The notes: generated by a model not told the origin, from the sequence alone. Numbered from the stretch's first letter, positions 43,336 to 53,901 are shown. The stretch is DNA of 64,000 nt from JAXHLG01 sp034522495 (GCA_034522495.1 JAXHLG010000002.1:248001-312000), one strand, 5' to 3'. Program-made: numbers and translations.

Positions 43336-43923
43336 TTAATAAAGCTTCCCAAAATAATAAGCGACGTCGGATATCCACTTGCGGACTCCGTAGCTGCTGT
43401 GGCCGGCGCAGGTTGACCCGCACTTCCAGATGATCATGTCTTCCGGGCTCTTTAACTCATATTTGTTGACTAATTCGGAAATTCTCCCGGCAATGGCTTC
43501 CACGGCTTCCTGTCTGGTGTCGAAGCAAGTATATCCTCCGGGAGCCACTCTTTCCCCTCCTCCGCGGTAACCCCAGTAATTAAAGCAGTCTTCTCCGTTC
43601 AAAACTGGCACCCTTTTGCCCCAGTTGCTTTCCTTTTTGGCGATGCTCACCACGAAGGCCGCCACCATCTTGTCCTTCTCTATTATGTAGGGAACCATTT
43701 TTTCAATGGGGTAGCCTTCCACCATTTCCCGAATGTTCTCCTCTAGCTCAATCTTGTCTTGATTGGCGGTATCAAGCCCCTCCATAACACTGACCCTGGC
43801 GCCAGTGTAATTAAAATACCAGAACCCGATACCATAAATCAACACCAAAAAAACGGTGAAGATAGTAATTCGATACTTCACATTTCTAGCCTTCTCAGTT
43901 GTTTTTTTTATATGACGCCTCAT
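43336..43923 (-). CDS. Glucosaminidase/lysozyme-like membrane-anchored protein
   Basis: 195 residues from the ATG at 43923; the track's TTG start uses repeat sequence. One N-terminal anchor (about 20-40), then a lysozyme-like core: VSIAKKESNWGKR with the candidate catalytic Glu, NYWGYRGGG and CFDTRQEAVEAIAGRI, features of endo-beta-N-acetylglucosaminidase-like or SLT-fold proteins. It may trim peptidoglycan. Cysteines at the C-terminus may form a disulfide. Confidence 0.7.
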   Translation of the reverse strand: MRRHIKKTTEKARNVKYRITIFTVFLVLIYGIGFWYFNYTGARVSVMEGLDTANQDKIELEENIREMVEGYPIEKMVPYIIEKDKMVAAFVVSIAKKESNWGKRVPVLNGEDCFNYWGYRGGGERVAPGGYTCFDTRQEAVEAIAGRISELVNKYELKSPEDMIIWKCGSTCAGHSSYGVRKWISDVAYYFGKLY

Positions 43924-43938
43924 TGTAATTTCAAAACT

Positions 43939-44112
43939 CAAAACTCAAAACTCAAAGCCACAGCTAAAATCTCAAAACCTTATTTTAAGGCAACTCTTAA
44001 TAAGCATTTCAAATAGATTTTAGTTTTAAGCTTTGGTTTTTCCCGCCTTCCTACTACCTTTTAAATGACGGCGGGACCCCGCAAAGCGGTGGGACATTTG
44101 AGTTTTGCGCTT
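43939..44112. repeat. Family E repeat with AACTCAAA tandem
   Basis: AACTCAAA octamers at 43940-43965 and an inverted copy of the family E element (CTTCCTACTACC...GCAAAGCGGTGGGAC) at 44035-44100. No gene. It separates the lysozyme-like gene from topA. Confidence 0.6.
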
Positions 44113-46344
44113 TTAGTTTTTTACGTACCCGCATTCCTTATTCGAACACGCAGTCTTCTTGCCTTTCTGAACCAGCAAGGTCTTGCATTTGGGACACTTT
44201 TTTCCGGTGGGCTTGTTCCAGAACATGGCGTTGCAGTTGGGGTATCCGGAGCACCCGTAAAAGGTCTTTCCTTTCTTTGATTTCTTTTCCACCAAATCTT
44301 TTCCGCACTCGGGACATTTGACTCCGATTTTGTTTTCCACCTTTTTAATATTTTTACACTGGGGGTAATTGCTGCAGCCCAAGAACGGCCCGTAAGGCCC
44401 TTTTTTCACTTCCATTTTGGCCCCGCACTTATCGCATTTCACTTCGCCCTTGGATCCGCCTTCCTGCTTCATTACTTCTTTTTCCAAGTCCTTATCCTCC
44501 TGGCTTTTTTCCGTGTATTTGCAATCGGGATAATTCTTGCAGGCGATGAACTTGCCGAACTTGCCGAACTTCTCCACCAACTCTCCTCCGCACTCGGGGC
44601 ATTTCCGCCCCAGCTTTTTTTGGAAATCCTCCTTTTTTATTTCTTTTTCTTTCATTTTTAAATTTTTCTTAAACGGATTATAAAATTTTTCTACTACTTT
44701 GGTCCAGTCATTTTCTCCTTCGGCGATCTTGTCCAGGCTGGACTCCATTTCGGCCGTGAATTGGTAGTCCACGATCCTGGGGAAGTGAGCCACCAGCAGA
44801 TCATTGACCAAAGTTCCAATGTCGGTGGGCAAGAGTTTTTTGTTTTCATCCTTGTCTATGTAGCCTCTTGTTTGAATAGTGGAAATAGTGGGGGCGTAAG
44901 TGGAGGGCCTGCCGATTCCGTTTTCCTCCAGCGCTTTCACCAAAGCCGCTTCGCTGTAGCGAGCCGGCGGCTGGGTGAATTTCTGCTCCGAGTTTATCTT
45001 GACAAGCTTCGGTTTATCGCCTTCCTGCATTGTCGGCAAGAGATTGTCGCGGTCGTCTTTCTTGCCAGCGAGTTTCATGTATCCTTCAAATTTTATTACA
45101 GATCCGGTGGCTTTCAAAGAGTACTCGTCCTTTCCGCTTTTTGGTTGAGCTTTCACCGCGGCCGCGGTTGAATCGATCTTGGCCGCCTCCATTTGGCTGG
45201 CAATCATCCTCTGCCAGATGAGCCGGTAAAGCTTGTATTGCCTCGAATCCATGTATTGTTTAACGGATTCCGGATCTTTTTGAGGGAAAGTGGGGCGGAT
45301 AGCTTCGTGAGCCTCCTGGGCTCCTTTGGACTTGGTTTTATAAAACCGAGGCTTTTCCGGGCAGTAACTGTCTCCGAATTTTTCTTTAATGAGTTTCCTG
45401 GCGGATTCTTGGGCCTGTCTGGAAACGTTCAAAGAATCGGTTCGCATATAAGTGATCAAGCCGGTCGAGCGCTTGCCTTCCAAAGCGACTCCCTCATAAA
45501 GCTGCTGGGCCAGCCGCATAGTCTGCTTGGCCGAAAAGCCGAAAGCGCTGTTAGCCGTCTGCTGCAAAGTGGAAGTAGTGAAAGGCGGAGGAGGATTTTT
45601 GCTGATTTCTTTCTTGCTTATGCTTTCTATCTCAAAGTCGGAAGACTCCAAGTCCCCTTTTATTTTTCCGGCCTCCTTCTGGTTTTTGACATCCAGTTTT
45701 TTGTATATTTTGCCGTTTTTCTTCCAGAGCTTGGCGTTGAATGGTTCCGAACCTCTCTTCAGATCGGCGGAAATCTCCCAATACTCTTGAGGATTGAATT
45801 TCTCAATCTCCCTTTCGCGCTCAACGACCAGCCGAACGGCCACCGACTGCACTCTCCCGGCGCTCAGGCCCTTGCGGATCTTTTTCCACAAGAGAGGGGA
45901 AAGCTGATACCCCACCAGCCGGTCCAAAACCCGGCGGGCCTGCTGCGCGTCCACCAGTCTCATATCTATTTGCTGAGGATTTTTAAGCGCTTCCTGGATA
46001 GCGGAATTAGTGATTTCATGGAAAACAATTCTTTGAATCCGGCTTTTCTTCAGATCAAGAGCGCGGACCAGATGCCAAGAAATGGCTTCTCCTTCCCGGT
46101 CTTCATCCGTTGCTAGCACGACCGTTTCCGCTTTGGGAGCTATTTTTTCCAGCTCCTTAATATTTTTTTCGGCCTTCTCCGGGATGATGTAATCCGGTTG
46201 GAAATTATTCTCCGGGTCCACCCCCAGTTTGTTTTTCGGCAAATCCATAACGTGGCCGTAAGAAGACCTGACTTTGTAGTCTTTTCCCAAAAAACGCGAA
46301 ATAGTCTTAGCCTTAGTCGGCGACTCTACGATTAACAGTTTCAT
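44113..46344 (-). CDS. topA: DNA topoisomerase I
   Basis: 743 residues. N-terminal TOPRIM (LLIVESPTKAKTI, ATDEDREGEAISWHL), strand-passage domain with catalytic Tyr in STGLITYMRTDSLN, then three to four C-terminal Cys4 zinc ribbons (CPECGG...CKNYPDC, CDKCGA...CSNYPQC, CPECGK...CSGYPNC, CPKCKT...CSNKEC). It relaxes negative supercoils. A family E repeat follows the stop. Confidence 0.97.
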   Translation of the reverse strand: MKLLIVESPTKAKTISRFLGKDYKVRSSYGHVMDLPKNKLGVDPENNFQPDYIIPEKAEKNIKELEKIAPKAETVVLATDEDREGEAISWHLVRALDLKKSRIQRIVFHEITNSAIQEALKNPQQIDMRLVDAQQARRVLDRLVGYQLSPLLWKKIRKGLSAGRVQSVAVRLVVEREREIEKFNPQEYWEISADLKRGSEPFNAKLWKKNGKIYKKLDVKNQKEAGKIKGDLESSDFEIESISKKEISKNPPPPFTTSTLQQTANSAFGFSAKQTMRLAQQLYEGVALEGKRSTGLITYMRTDSLNVSRQAQESARKLIKEKFGDSYCPEKPRFYKTKSKGAQEAHEAIRPTFPQKDPESVKQYMDSRQYKLYRLIWQRMIASQMEAAKIDSTAAAVKAQPKSGKDEYSLKATGSVIKFEGYMKLAGKKDDRDNLLPTMQEGDKPKLVKINSEQKFTQPPARYSEAALVKALEENGIGRPSTYAPTISTIQTRGYIDKDENKKLLPTDIGTLVNDLLVAHFPRIVDYQFTAEMESSLDKIAEGENDWTKVVEKFYNPFKKNLKMKEKEIKKEDFQKKLGRKCPECGGELVEKFGKFGKFIACKNYPDCKYTEKSQEDKDLEKEVMKQEGGSKGEVKCDKCGAKMEVKKGPYGPFLGCSNYPQCKNIKKVENKIGVKCPECGKDLVEKKSKKGKTFYGCSGYPNCNAMFWNKPTGKKCPKCKTLLVQKGKKTACSNKECGYVKN

Positions 46345-46627
46345 ATTAACTATAATTTCTTTAATAATTGAATTTTATACTTCATATTTAATTCATGTTT
46401 GTTAGCGCCCAGGTTCAGGGTTTAAGAAAAGGAAATAAAGACGGAAGAGGTAGGGGTATCGCTTAAAGTCACTTCACTCCGATGAGAGGGCAAGCAAAAA
46501 ATGATTTATCAAATTTCAAACCAAGGTAGATTATCCCAGGGAAGCAAAAAACAAGCACTTTGAATATTGGATTTTATAATTTTGAATTTATTTGGAAATT
46601 AGAAATTGATAATTAGAAATTGCAACT

Positions 46628-47734
46628 TCAGTTGCGTACATATCCTCCTTCCACTCCCTTAGCTATTCCTTTCAATTCCATCATTGACAGCTTAACTGAA
46701 ATAGTGGAAATGTCCAGTTTACATTTAAGTGCCAGTTTGTCAATGGGCTGGGGTTCGTGGAAAAGGTTTTGATAAATTCTGGCTTCCAGCTCATCCGCGA
46801 ATCCCTCTTTCTCCTTTTCTCTCGACGGTTCCTGCTTCCAATCCAGCTGCCTCAGAATGTCTTCGGCGGAAGTCACGGCCAAAGCGCCTTCCTGAATGAG
46901 TTGGTTGGTGCCGGCGGACTGGGGAGAAAAAATATTGCCGGGGACGGCGAAAATTTCTCGATTTTGATCCAAGGCGTGGCGCGCGGTGATTAGGGTGCCG
47001 CTTCCAAAGCCGGCTTCAGTTATCAGCACGCCCATGGACAATCCGCTGATAATCCTGTTGCGAGCGGGAAAGGTGGACTTGTTGGCTTGGCTGAAAGGCG
47101 GGTATTCCGACACCAAGAGACCGTTTTTGTTGACAATTTCCTTGGAAAGCCCGAAATTGACCGCTCGAGCAAGCACCTTTTCCGATAGTCCGTTCCCCAG
47201 AACCGCGATAGTGGGACATTGGTTCTCCAGTGCCGCCTTATGCGCCAAAGCGTCCGTTCCCAGGGCCATCCCGCTGGTTATAGCAATTCCGCTTAAGCAA
47301 ATTCTGGAGACCACCTTGTCCATAATCATCTTGCCGTAAGATGTCGGCTTTCGAGAGCCCACCACCGCCAGTTGATGCTTTTTTAACAACCCGGCCTCTC
47401 CCTTGCAAAAAATCAAAAAAGGGCGATCTGGGATTTGCTTCAGATTTTCCGGAAAAAGATCTTCATTTATTCCCGAAAAATCCTTAAAATTCATTTTTCT
47501 TGAAATTGGAACAATATTTTCCTTCTCCAGCTGCTCGAGAGAACGCTTCAAGCCCGAGCCGTTCTTTGTCCTGGAAAGCGAATCAATATCTTTTTGACTC
47601 AGTCCGGCGTTCATCAACTCCTCCTCGCTTGCCCTCCAAGCCTCTTCCAAGGTCTCGAAATACTCTTCCAACCTCTCAAATTTCCTCGGCCCGATCTCCG
47701 GAACCATGGAAAAAGCCAGTAAATATTTGAACAT
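46628..47734 (-). CDS. dprA: DNA-processing protein DprA (Smf)
   Basis: 368 residues. N-terminal HhH/SAM-like region, the Rossmann core (AVVGSRKPTSYG, SGMALGTDALAHKAALE, TIAVLGNGL, LVSEYPP, FPARNRIISGLS, EAGFGSGTLITARHALDQNREIFAVPG) and a C-terminal winged helix. It loads RecA onto incoming single-stranded DNA. Its presence fits natural uptake of DNA, together with the pilin and the surface nuclease, though that link is inference. topA and dprA neighbour each other as in many genomes. Confidence 0.95.
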   Translation of the reverse strand: MFKYLLAFSMVPEIGPRKFERLEEYFETLEEAWRASEEELMNAGLSQKDIDSLSRTKNGSGLKRSLEQLEKENIVPISRKMNFKDFSGINEDLFPENLKQIPDRPFLIFCKGEAGLLKKHQLAVVGSRKPTSYGKMIMDKVVSRICLSGIAITSGMALGTDALAHKAALENQCPTIAVLGNGLSEKVLARAVNFGLSKEIVNKNGLLVSEYPPFSQANKSTFPARNRIISGLSMGVLITEAGFGSGTLITARHALDQNREIFAVPGNIFSPQSAGTNQLIQEGALAVTSAEDILRQLDWKQEPSREKEKEGFADELEARIYQNLFHEPQPIDKLALKCKLDISTISVKLSMMELKGIAKGVEGGYVRN

Positions 47735-48060
47735 GAGTTATTTTGTTGATTTTTTATTAAAAATAATAGGAAAAGATACAAAGATACCCGCCAAAGGCAG
47801 ACAGACAAGATACAAGGATACCCCGTAAAGTCTCCCACTAGGCGGGATCCCACGAGGCAGGCAAGATACAAGGATACAAGGATACAAACAAGAAACAAAC
47901 AGTTTGAACATTGAATATTTGAATTTGGAATTTGTTTGTATCCTTGTCTCTTGTATCCTTGTCTCTTATATCCTTGTCTCTTGTGTCCCTGTATCCTTGC
48001 TTCTTTATATCCTTGTATCTTGTATCCCTTCTTGTGTTCTTATGTTCTCACTTTTGTATT
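47735..48060. repeat. TTTGTTTGTATCCTTG hairpin family, copy
   Basis: AAGATACAAGGATACAA octamers (about 47780-47900) face TTGTATCCTTG and TCTCTTGTATCC octamers (about 47930-48030), giving a long imperfect inverted repeat around ACAAACAGTTTGAACATT. A CCCCGTAAAGTCTCCC...GGGATCCCACGAGG hairpin is embedded. The right end touches the next gene's stop. Confidence 0.6.
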
Positions 48061-49947
48061 CTATTCATTTATTTTATACACTCCTCCTTCAACTTCAATT
48101 TTCTCAACCCTCGGCTTCTCCATCGGGTCTCTGGATGGCTTAATTATGGGATAAGACAGCCGATAGTCTTTTACTTTTTCTTTCTCCAATTCTTTATACA
48201 ACCCCAATTCCTCTTTGGAAGTTAGAAGATACACGTTTTCATAATCATCCCGGCCAATTTCTTCCAGATCTTCGGGGTTGAAGAAGTAGACTGCGTTCAA
48301 TCCGGCCAGGTTTCTCAGAGGAGCTGAAATGAGCGACCACTGGGAACCGGAAGACTTTTGTGAAATCAAGATCAGGTCGTCCTCTTGGAAGTTTTTGGCC
48401 AGCCGGGCCGTTTCCCCGGCCAGTCCTTCGTTTTGCTTGAAAGTCAAGAAATTATGCCACTTTCCCGTTTCTTGATCCTTGCTCGGCAACAAAAGGACCA
48501 AGTTGCCCAAAACAACAAACACCGCTATAAGGTTGAACAAAATTTTATTTCTGAAGCGGATATGCTTCAAAAACAGCATGGAATATATGGCCAAAAGGGG
48601 AAGAACAGTGAAAATGTACCTTCGAAGCATCCAGGGGTGATCCAGGGAAATGTTGGCATCGATAAAATAAATCAAGGTGGGGAAGGTAAAAACAACGGGC
48701 ATCAGAAGTAGGGAATTGAATTTTTTATCCGCCTTTTTGTCGAAAAACTTTCTTCTTTTGAAAATATAAAAAACGGCAAACACGGACATCAAAATAAAGG
48801 GAATCAAATTGTAGTTGTAAAACACCTTCAGCAAATAAAAGTTTTGCCAATCATCTGGAATGATCGGCGCCCCTCCTTCGGCCGAAGCCGCGGACTCTGA
48901 ACCGAAAGAAATTTCCGCTAGGTTTTTGATGGAATCGATGAAAAAATTAGGCATAATGGCGATAGAAATGAAGAGAGCCAGCCCGGAGAGAACGAAAAAG
49001 AATTGATATTTGGCTTGCCGGAGATGGTTGAAGTCTTTGAGGATCATGATCAAAAGAAGCAGGAAGATGAAGGCGGCGGCTTCGATTCTCACAAAAGGCA
49101 GGAGGATTGCCGGCAGAAACATCAATTTATAAACAGCGAAGCTTTTGGTCCGGAAGTATTTAACGGCCATCAGGAGAATAAACCAAACCAATGACCCGAA
49201 ATAAATTTCCGAGAGGGTGAACTTGTAGAAAACCGTCACGGCAAAGAAGGTGGCCAGCGTCAAAGCTCCCAAGAAGGCCAATTGTTCAGCCCCGAAAACT
49301 TTTTCGTACCAACCCTCATTACCCCCCTTTTCCGGCGGCGCGCCCTCCAAGGTTTCTTCAAAAGTCTTGTTGGGCTTCAGCAGTTGCAGGAGAATGAAAT
49401 AAACGGACAAAACAAAAGTCATGAAGGGAAACAAGTTGGCAAAGGCAAATCCTTGAACGCCGAACAATCCGTAAAAACTGGCCAGCCAGGCGGGATATCC
49501 CGGCAAAAACTGACTCTTGAGACTCCCTTCTTCCGTGTATTGAAACCCGGGAAAATTCAAAGCTTTTCCTTCCCCGTAAATTTCAAAAAACTCTTCAGCC
49601 GCTTGCGATTCGTGCGTCATTCCCGAGCTTTTATTCATCAAAATGGCCGAATTGGAATAAGACCCTTCGTCTCTTCCTCCGAAGATGGTGGGCTGAGTGT
49701 TGAAAGACAAAAAGACGGCCATTAGCAGAAAAAAGGCTATAACCAAATAGGAAAAACCGGAGAGCTTCTCCGGGGAGATCTTTTTATCCTTGATTTTCTT
49801 GAGAATCAATAAAGCTATCAAACCGGCAAAAACCAGAGACAACTCCGGCCGGAAAATTCCCAAAATCACCGCAGCCAGACTAAAAACCGCCACGCTTATC
49901 CACCAGATCGAAACTATTTCTATTATGTTTAATTTTATACTTTTCAT
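48061..49947 (-). CDS. GT-C family membrane glycosyltransferase
   Basis: 628 residues, about 11 membrane spans and a final soluble domain of about 100 residues. The first external loop has PTIFGGRDEGSY, an acidic site like that of GT39/GT83 enzymes such as ArnT and protein mannosyltransferases, which take the sugar from a lipid-linked donor. The target is not known; surface glycan or glycoprotein is likely. Confidence 0.8.
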   Translation of the reverse strand: MKSIKLNIIEIVSIWWISVAVFSLAAVILGIFRPELSLVFAGLIALLILKKIKDKKISPEKLSGFSYLVIAFFLLMAVFLSFNTQPTIFGGRDEGSYSNSAILMNKSSGMTHESQAAEEFFEIYGEGKALNFPGFQYTEEGSLKSQFLPGYPAWLASFYGLFGVQGFAFANLFPFMTFVLSVYFILLQLLKPNKTFEETLEGAPPEKGGNEGWYEKVFGAEQLAFLGALTLATFFAVTVFYKFTLSEIYFGSLVWFILLMAVKYFRTKSFAVYKLMFLPAILLPFVRIEAAAFIFLLLLIMILKDFNHLRQAKYQFFFVLSGLALFISIAIMPNFFIDSIKNLAEISFGSESAASAEGGAPIIPDDWQNFYLLKVFYNYNLIPFILMSVFAVFYIFKRRKFFDKKADKKFNSLLLMPVVFTFPTLIYFIDANISLDHPWMLRRYIFTVLPLLAIYSMLFLKHIRFRNKILFNLIAVFVVLGNLVLLLPSKDQETGKWHNFLTFKQNEGLAGETARLAKNFQEDDLILISQKSSGSQWSLISAPLRNLAGLNAVYFFNPEDLEEIGRDDYENVYLLTSKEELGLYKELEKEKVKDYRLSYPIIKPSRDPMEKPRVEKIEVEGGVYKINE

Positions 49948-50813
49948 ACCAATATTATAACTCTATTCATAAATATTGTCCATTGTTCCATTGTTATTTT
50001 CCATTGTTATTATTCAAGAAATTTACAATAATTTGGGAGATAAACGCAAAACGCAAAAGTCAAAACGCAAAGCCACAACTCAAAGCTTAAAACTTATTCA
50101 TTCGATGAGGATGTCTTTTTGCTGGAGCGGGCCTCCGGCCCGGTCCTTGGATTCAGGAGTCAGCAGGAAAACCAATGAACCGACTCGGGAGGGAAATTAG
50201 TTTTTAATGACAAATGCCAAAATCCTCGTCAAATCAATGACTTAATGAAAAGAAAAGGACACAAGGACACCCCGTAAGGTCTCCCGCTAGGCGGGATCCC
50301 ACGGGGCAGGCAAGAGACAAGGACACAAGTAAGATACAATCACCAAATTAAAAGATACAAACTGTTTGGTCATTGGAATTTTGTATTTGTTTGTATCCTT
50401 GTATCCTTGTGTCTTGTATCCTTATTAATATGAGTTGTGGCTTTGCGTTTTAACTTTTGCGTTTTTCCCGCTACCTTTATAAACCTCAATGACGGCGGGA
50501 CCCCGCAAAGCGGTGGGACTTTTGCGATTTGAGTTTTAAACAGTTTGTGCTTTGGAAAATGTGTTTTGTGCTTTGTTTGGGCTTTTCCCGCCCTTCTACT
50601 ATTATTAAATGACCGCGGGACCCCGCAAGGCGGTGGGTGCGGGTCTGTGTTTTGTGTTTTTGCTCCGTGGAAATGGTTTTCCAGCCCGCTCCATTGGTTT
50701 GTTCCGGTCTGTGGATTTTAACCGTCAAAATGCTAATATGACCCTCCCCTTGCTTTATCCGGACAAAAATAGTATCATTTAAATAAATCAGCTAATCATC
50801 TAAATGACTTATC
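49948..50813. repeat. Repeat-filled spacer before gatB
   Basis: No gene seen. 50121-50150 is GCTGGAGCGGGCCTCCGGCC-type hairpin (family F). 50256-50430 is a TTTGTTTGTATCCTTG hairpin with an embedded CCCCGTAAGGTCTCCC...GGGATCCCACGGGG hairpin. 50455-50525 and 50575-50640 are two family E copies in the same orientation. Confidence 0.6.
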
Positions 50814-52322
50814 ATGGAGAAATACAAAACCACTATCGGAGTGGAGATTCACGTGGAACTGGGCACGGAAAGCAAAATGTTTTGCTCCTGCGGGAACGGC
50901 ATGGGACAGGAGCCGGAGCCGAATAAAAACATCTGCCCCGTCTGCACCGGCCAGCCCGGAAGCCTCCCGGTCCCCAATGAAAAAGCTATTGAATACGTGA
51001 TGAGAGCCGGCTTGGCTTTGCGCTGTCAAATCGCCCGCCAAAGCAAGTTCGACCGCAAAAACTATTTCTATCCGGATCTCCCCAAGGGCTACCAGATTTC
51101 CCAATACGACCGGCCCTTGTGCGAGAAAGGAGTTTTGGAATTCGATTATTTTGATGAAAACGAGAAAAGGCGAAAAACACAGGTGGGCATTACCCGGATA
51201 CATTTGGAAGAAGACACCGGAAAATCAATGCACTCCGCAGACTTGGGCGAGACCTTGGTGGATTTTAATCGCGCCGGCGTACCCTTGATGGAGCTGGTCA
51301 CCGAGCCGGACATCCGCTCGGCAAAAGAAGCCAAAAAGTTCTGCGAAGAACTGAGACGGCTTTTCCGCTACATTGGCATCTCCCCGGCCGATATGGAAAA
51401 AGGCCAGATGAGATGCGAGGCCAACATCTCTGTTTATCTGCAAGGCCAAGACCCCCTTTCCGGAACCAAGGTGGAGTTAAAAAACCTCAACTCCTTCAAG
51501 TCCATCGAAAAAGGGATCCGCTACGAGGCGAAGAGGCAGGCCGAGCTTCTGGAAAAAGGGGAAAAAGTGAAACAGGAAACCCGCGGCTGGGACGAGGGCA
51601 AAAACAAAAGCTTCCAGCAGAGAACCAAAGAAGAAGCCGATGATTACCGCTATTTTCCCGAGCCGGACATTCAGCCTATGCAATTCAGCGATCAAGAAAT
51701 CGACGGCATTCTCCAAGCCATCCCGGAGCTGCCTCGGGAAAGAGTGAATAGATTCATCAAGGAATACGGGCTTACCGAACAAAATGCCGAAATTTTGACT
51801 GACTACAAGGAAATGGCCGACTACTTCGAGCAGGCCTGCAGCGAGCTTTACAACTGGACCAAAATTGAAAAACAAAAATTAAGCCAAGAGCAGAGAAAAA
51901 AGCTCTACAAGCTGGCCGCCAACTATCTATTGACCGAAACTCAGAAACATCTTTTCGACAGCGGGCGGGGAATAGAAGAAATAAAAATAACTCCGGAAAA
52001 TTTTGCCGAGCTGATCAAAATCATTTACCAAGGCGAAATCAACTCTTCTTCGGCTCAAATTGTTTTGAAGGAAATGTTTGAAACCGGCGCCGACCCGTCT
52101 CATGTCATAGAAGAAAAAGACCTGGCCCAAAGCTCCGACGAAGGCGAGCTGAAGAAAATAGTCGAGCAAGTAATTGAAAACAATCCCAAATCCATTGAAG
52201 ACTACCAAAACGGCAAAGACAAAGCCATCAAATTCCTAATGGGCCAAGTCATGGCCGCCGCCAAAGGCAAAGCCGATCCCCAAGCGGCTATGAAAATCTT
52301 AAAAGAAAAACTGGAAAAATAA
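50814..52322 (+). CDS. gatB: Aspartyl/glutamyl-tRNA amidotransferase subunit B
   Basis: 502 residues. IGVEIHVELGTESKMFC, CPVCTGQPGSLPVPN, KNYFYPDLPKGYQISQYD, HLEEDTGKS, NRAGVPLMELVTEPDI, and the C-terminal YqeY-like domain are all present. With GatA and GatC (not in the window) it converts misacylated Glu-tRNA(Gln) or Asp-tRNA(Asn). The start MEKYKTT lacks a clear Shine-Dalgarno site, as for most genes here. It is a single-gene unit between repeat spacers. Confidence 0.97.
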   Translation: MEKYKTTIGVEIHVELGTESKMFCSCGNGMGQEPEPNKNICPVCTGQPGSLPVPNEKAIEYVMRAGLALRCQIARQSKFDRKNYFYPDLPKGYQISQYDRPLCEKGVLEFDYFDENEKRRKTQVGITRIHLEEDTGKSMHSADLGETLVDFNRAGVPLMELVTEPDIRSAKEAKKFCEELRRLFRYIGISPADMEKGQMRCEANISVYLQGQDPLSGTKVELKNLNSFKSIEKGIRYEAKRQAELLEKGEKVKQETRGWDEGKNKSFQQRTKEEADDYRYFPEPDIQPMQFSDQEIDGILQAIPELPRERVNRFIKEYGLTEQNAEILTDYKEMADYFEQACSELYNWTKIEKQKLSQEQRKKLYKLAANYLLTETQKHLFDSGRGIEEIKITPENFAELIKIIYQGEINSSSAQIVLKEMFETGADPSHVIEEKDLAQSSDEGELKKIVEQVIENNPKSIEDYQNGKDKAIKFLMGQVMAAAKGKADPQAAMKILKEKLEK

Positions 52323-52779
52323 AGAAAAAATGAAGTTCCACTTCAGGGGTTGTTAAGAAACGCAAAAGTCAAAAGTCAAAAGTCCCACCGCTTTGCGGGG
52401 TCCCGCCGTCATTTAAAAGGTAGTAGGAGGGCGGGAAAAACCACAGCTAAAAGCTAAAAACTACATTCGCTTTGCAAGTGGAACTTATAGAAATTGGTGG
52501 AAAATTGCTCACTCCGCTTGCGAAACTAATAGAAATTTATTGTAGTTACAATCAATTTCAACCAGTTTCTACAAATTTCCATGAATTTCCTAATTTTTTG
52601 TCATTTGAATTTAAAATTTTGAATTTATTTAGGATTTAGAGTTTTCCGCCTGAGGCGGATCTGCCTTGGGCATGAAGTGCTTAGAGTTTCTTAAATCCTT
52701 TAAGCTTTCGGGCTTTGAGCTGTGGTTTTGCGCTTTGAGTTTTGACTTTTAATTAGCTAATTTACTTAAATGATTTTCA
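52323..52779. repeat. Repeat-filled spacer after gatB
   Basis: No gene seen. Family E copy (52365-52460) preceded by TCAAAAG heptamers, then CTTATAGAAATTGGTGGAAA and CAATTTCAACCAGTTTCTAC repeats (52485-52580), also found at 15290-15345, 55598-55680 and 56080-56110. Confidence 0.55.
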
Positions 52780-53901
52780 ATGAAAATAGCCATCGACGCT
52801 TCCCGGGCTTTTTTGGACAATCGAACCGGGATTGAAGAATATGCCTTTGAACTGGTGAATAATTTAAGAGAAGAGCTTAGCCGCAAAGAAGTGGTATTGT
52901 ATTTGAGGCCGGGCGGGAAAAAGAAGCTGGAATCCAGCATGAAACTGCCCGATAAGTGGGAAGCCAGAGAAATAGATTTCAAATATTTTTGGACCCAAGC
53001 CGGCATGGCGTGGGAGTTTTTGACCAATCCGCCGGATGTGCTTTTCATTCCCGCCCACACCGTTCCCTGGATTCACCCGAAAAACACGGTGGTGACCGTC
53101 CACGGGCTGGAGTATGAACACTGCCCGGAAAGCTATTCTCTTTACTCCAGGCTTTTCCACCGTTTTTTTATCAAGAAAAGCTGCCTTTGGGCCAAGAAAA
53201 TCATCGCCGTCTCAGCCAACACCAAAAAAGACTTGGCCGAGCAATACGGCGTCTTGCCGAAAAAAATCAAAGTGGTTTATAATGGATTTAACTCCCCCGC
53301 TGGGGAAGCGTCCGAGGGAAAAAAGAAAAGAGGCGGCTCCCTTGAAAATCCGGCAGAAAAAAAGCCTTACTTCCTCTACATCGGCAGGCTGGAAAAAAGA
53401 AAAAACATTGAAGGTATAATAAAAGCTTTCGAAATAGCCAAAGAAGAACTGAACTACAAGGGAAAGCTCATACTGGGAGGAAAACCGGGGCATGGATATG
53501 AAGAGATAAAAAAAGCCATCGCCGGCAGCCGGTTCAAGCAAGACATCCTGGAGCCGGGCTATATTGATCAAGACCGGAAATGGCAGTTGCTGAAAAACGC
53601 TGACACCTTTTTGTTTCCGTCTTTTTGCGAAGGATTCGGCATACCCATCCTGGAAGCCCAAAGCTTCTCCACTCCGGTAATAACTTCCAATCTGGGGCCG
53701 ATGGACGAAGTGGCGGCCGACAAAAACATTTTGGTCGATCCCCGCGACCCGAAGGAGATGGCCGGTTTGGCAGTCAAACTTGTCCGCGATGAAAAGTTTA
53801 GAAAAAGAACGGTTGACGCGGGACTGGAAAACGTGAAAAAATACTCCTGGCGGAAATGCGCGGAAGAGACAGCAGAGCTTGTTAGGAAGAGCGGCTGCTA
53901 G
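52780..53901 (+). CDS. GT4-family glycosyltransferase
   Basis: 373 residues, GT-B fold. KIAIDASRAFLDNRTGIEEYA, FWTQAGMAWEF, VTVHGLEYEHCPESY, FLYIGRLEKRKNIEGIIKAF, and the CEGFGIPILEAQSFSTPVITS donor block with two glutamates. Paralogous to the 25493-26620 enzyme and probably acting on envelope glycans. A different GT4 gene follows after about 420 bp. Confidence 0.9.
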   Translation: MKIAIDASRAFLDNRTGIEEYAFELVNNLREELSRKEVVLYLRPGGKKKLESSMKLPDKWEAREIDFKYFWTQAGMAWEFLTNPPDVLFIPAHTVPWIHPKNTVVTVHGLEYEHCPESYSLYSRLFHRFFIKKSCLWAKKIIAVSANTKKDLAEQYGVLPKKIKVVYNGFNSPAGEASEGKKKRGGSLENPAEKKPYFLYIGRLEKRKNIEGIIKAFEIAKEELNYKGKLILGGKPGHGYEEIKKAIAGSRFKQDILEPGYIDQDRKWQLLKNADTFLFPSFCEGFGIPILEAQSFSTPVITSNLGPMDEVAADKNILVDPRDPKEMAGLAVKLVRDEKFRKRTVDAGLENVKKYSWRKCAEETAELVRKSGC

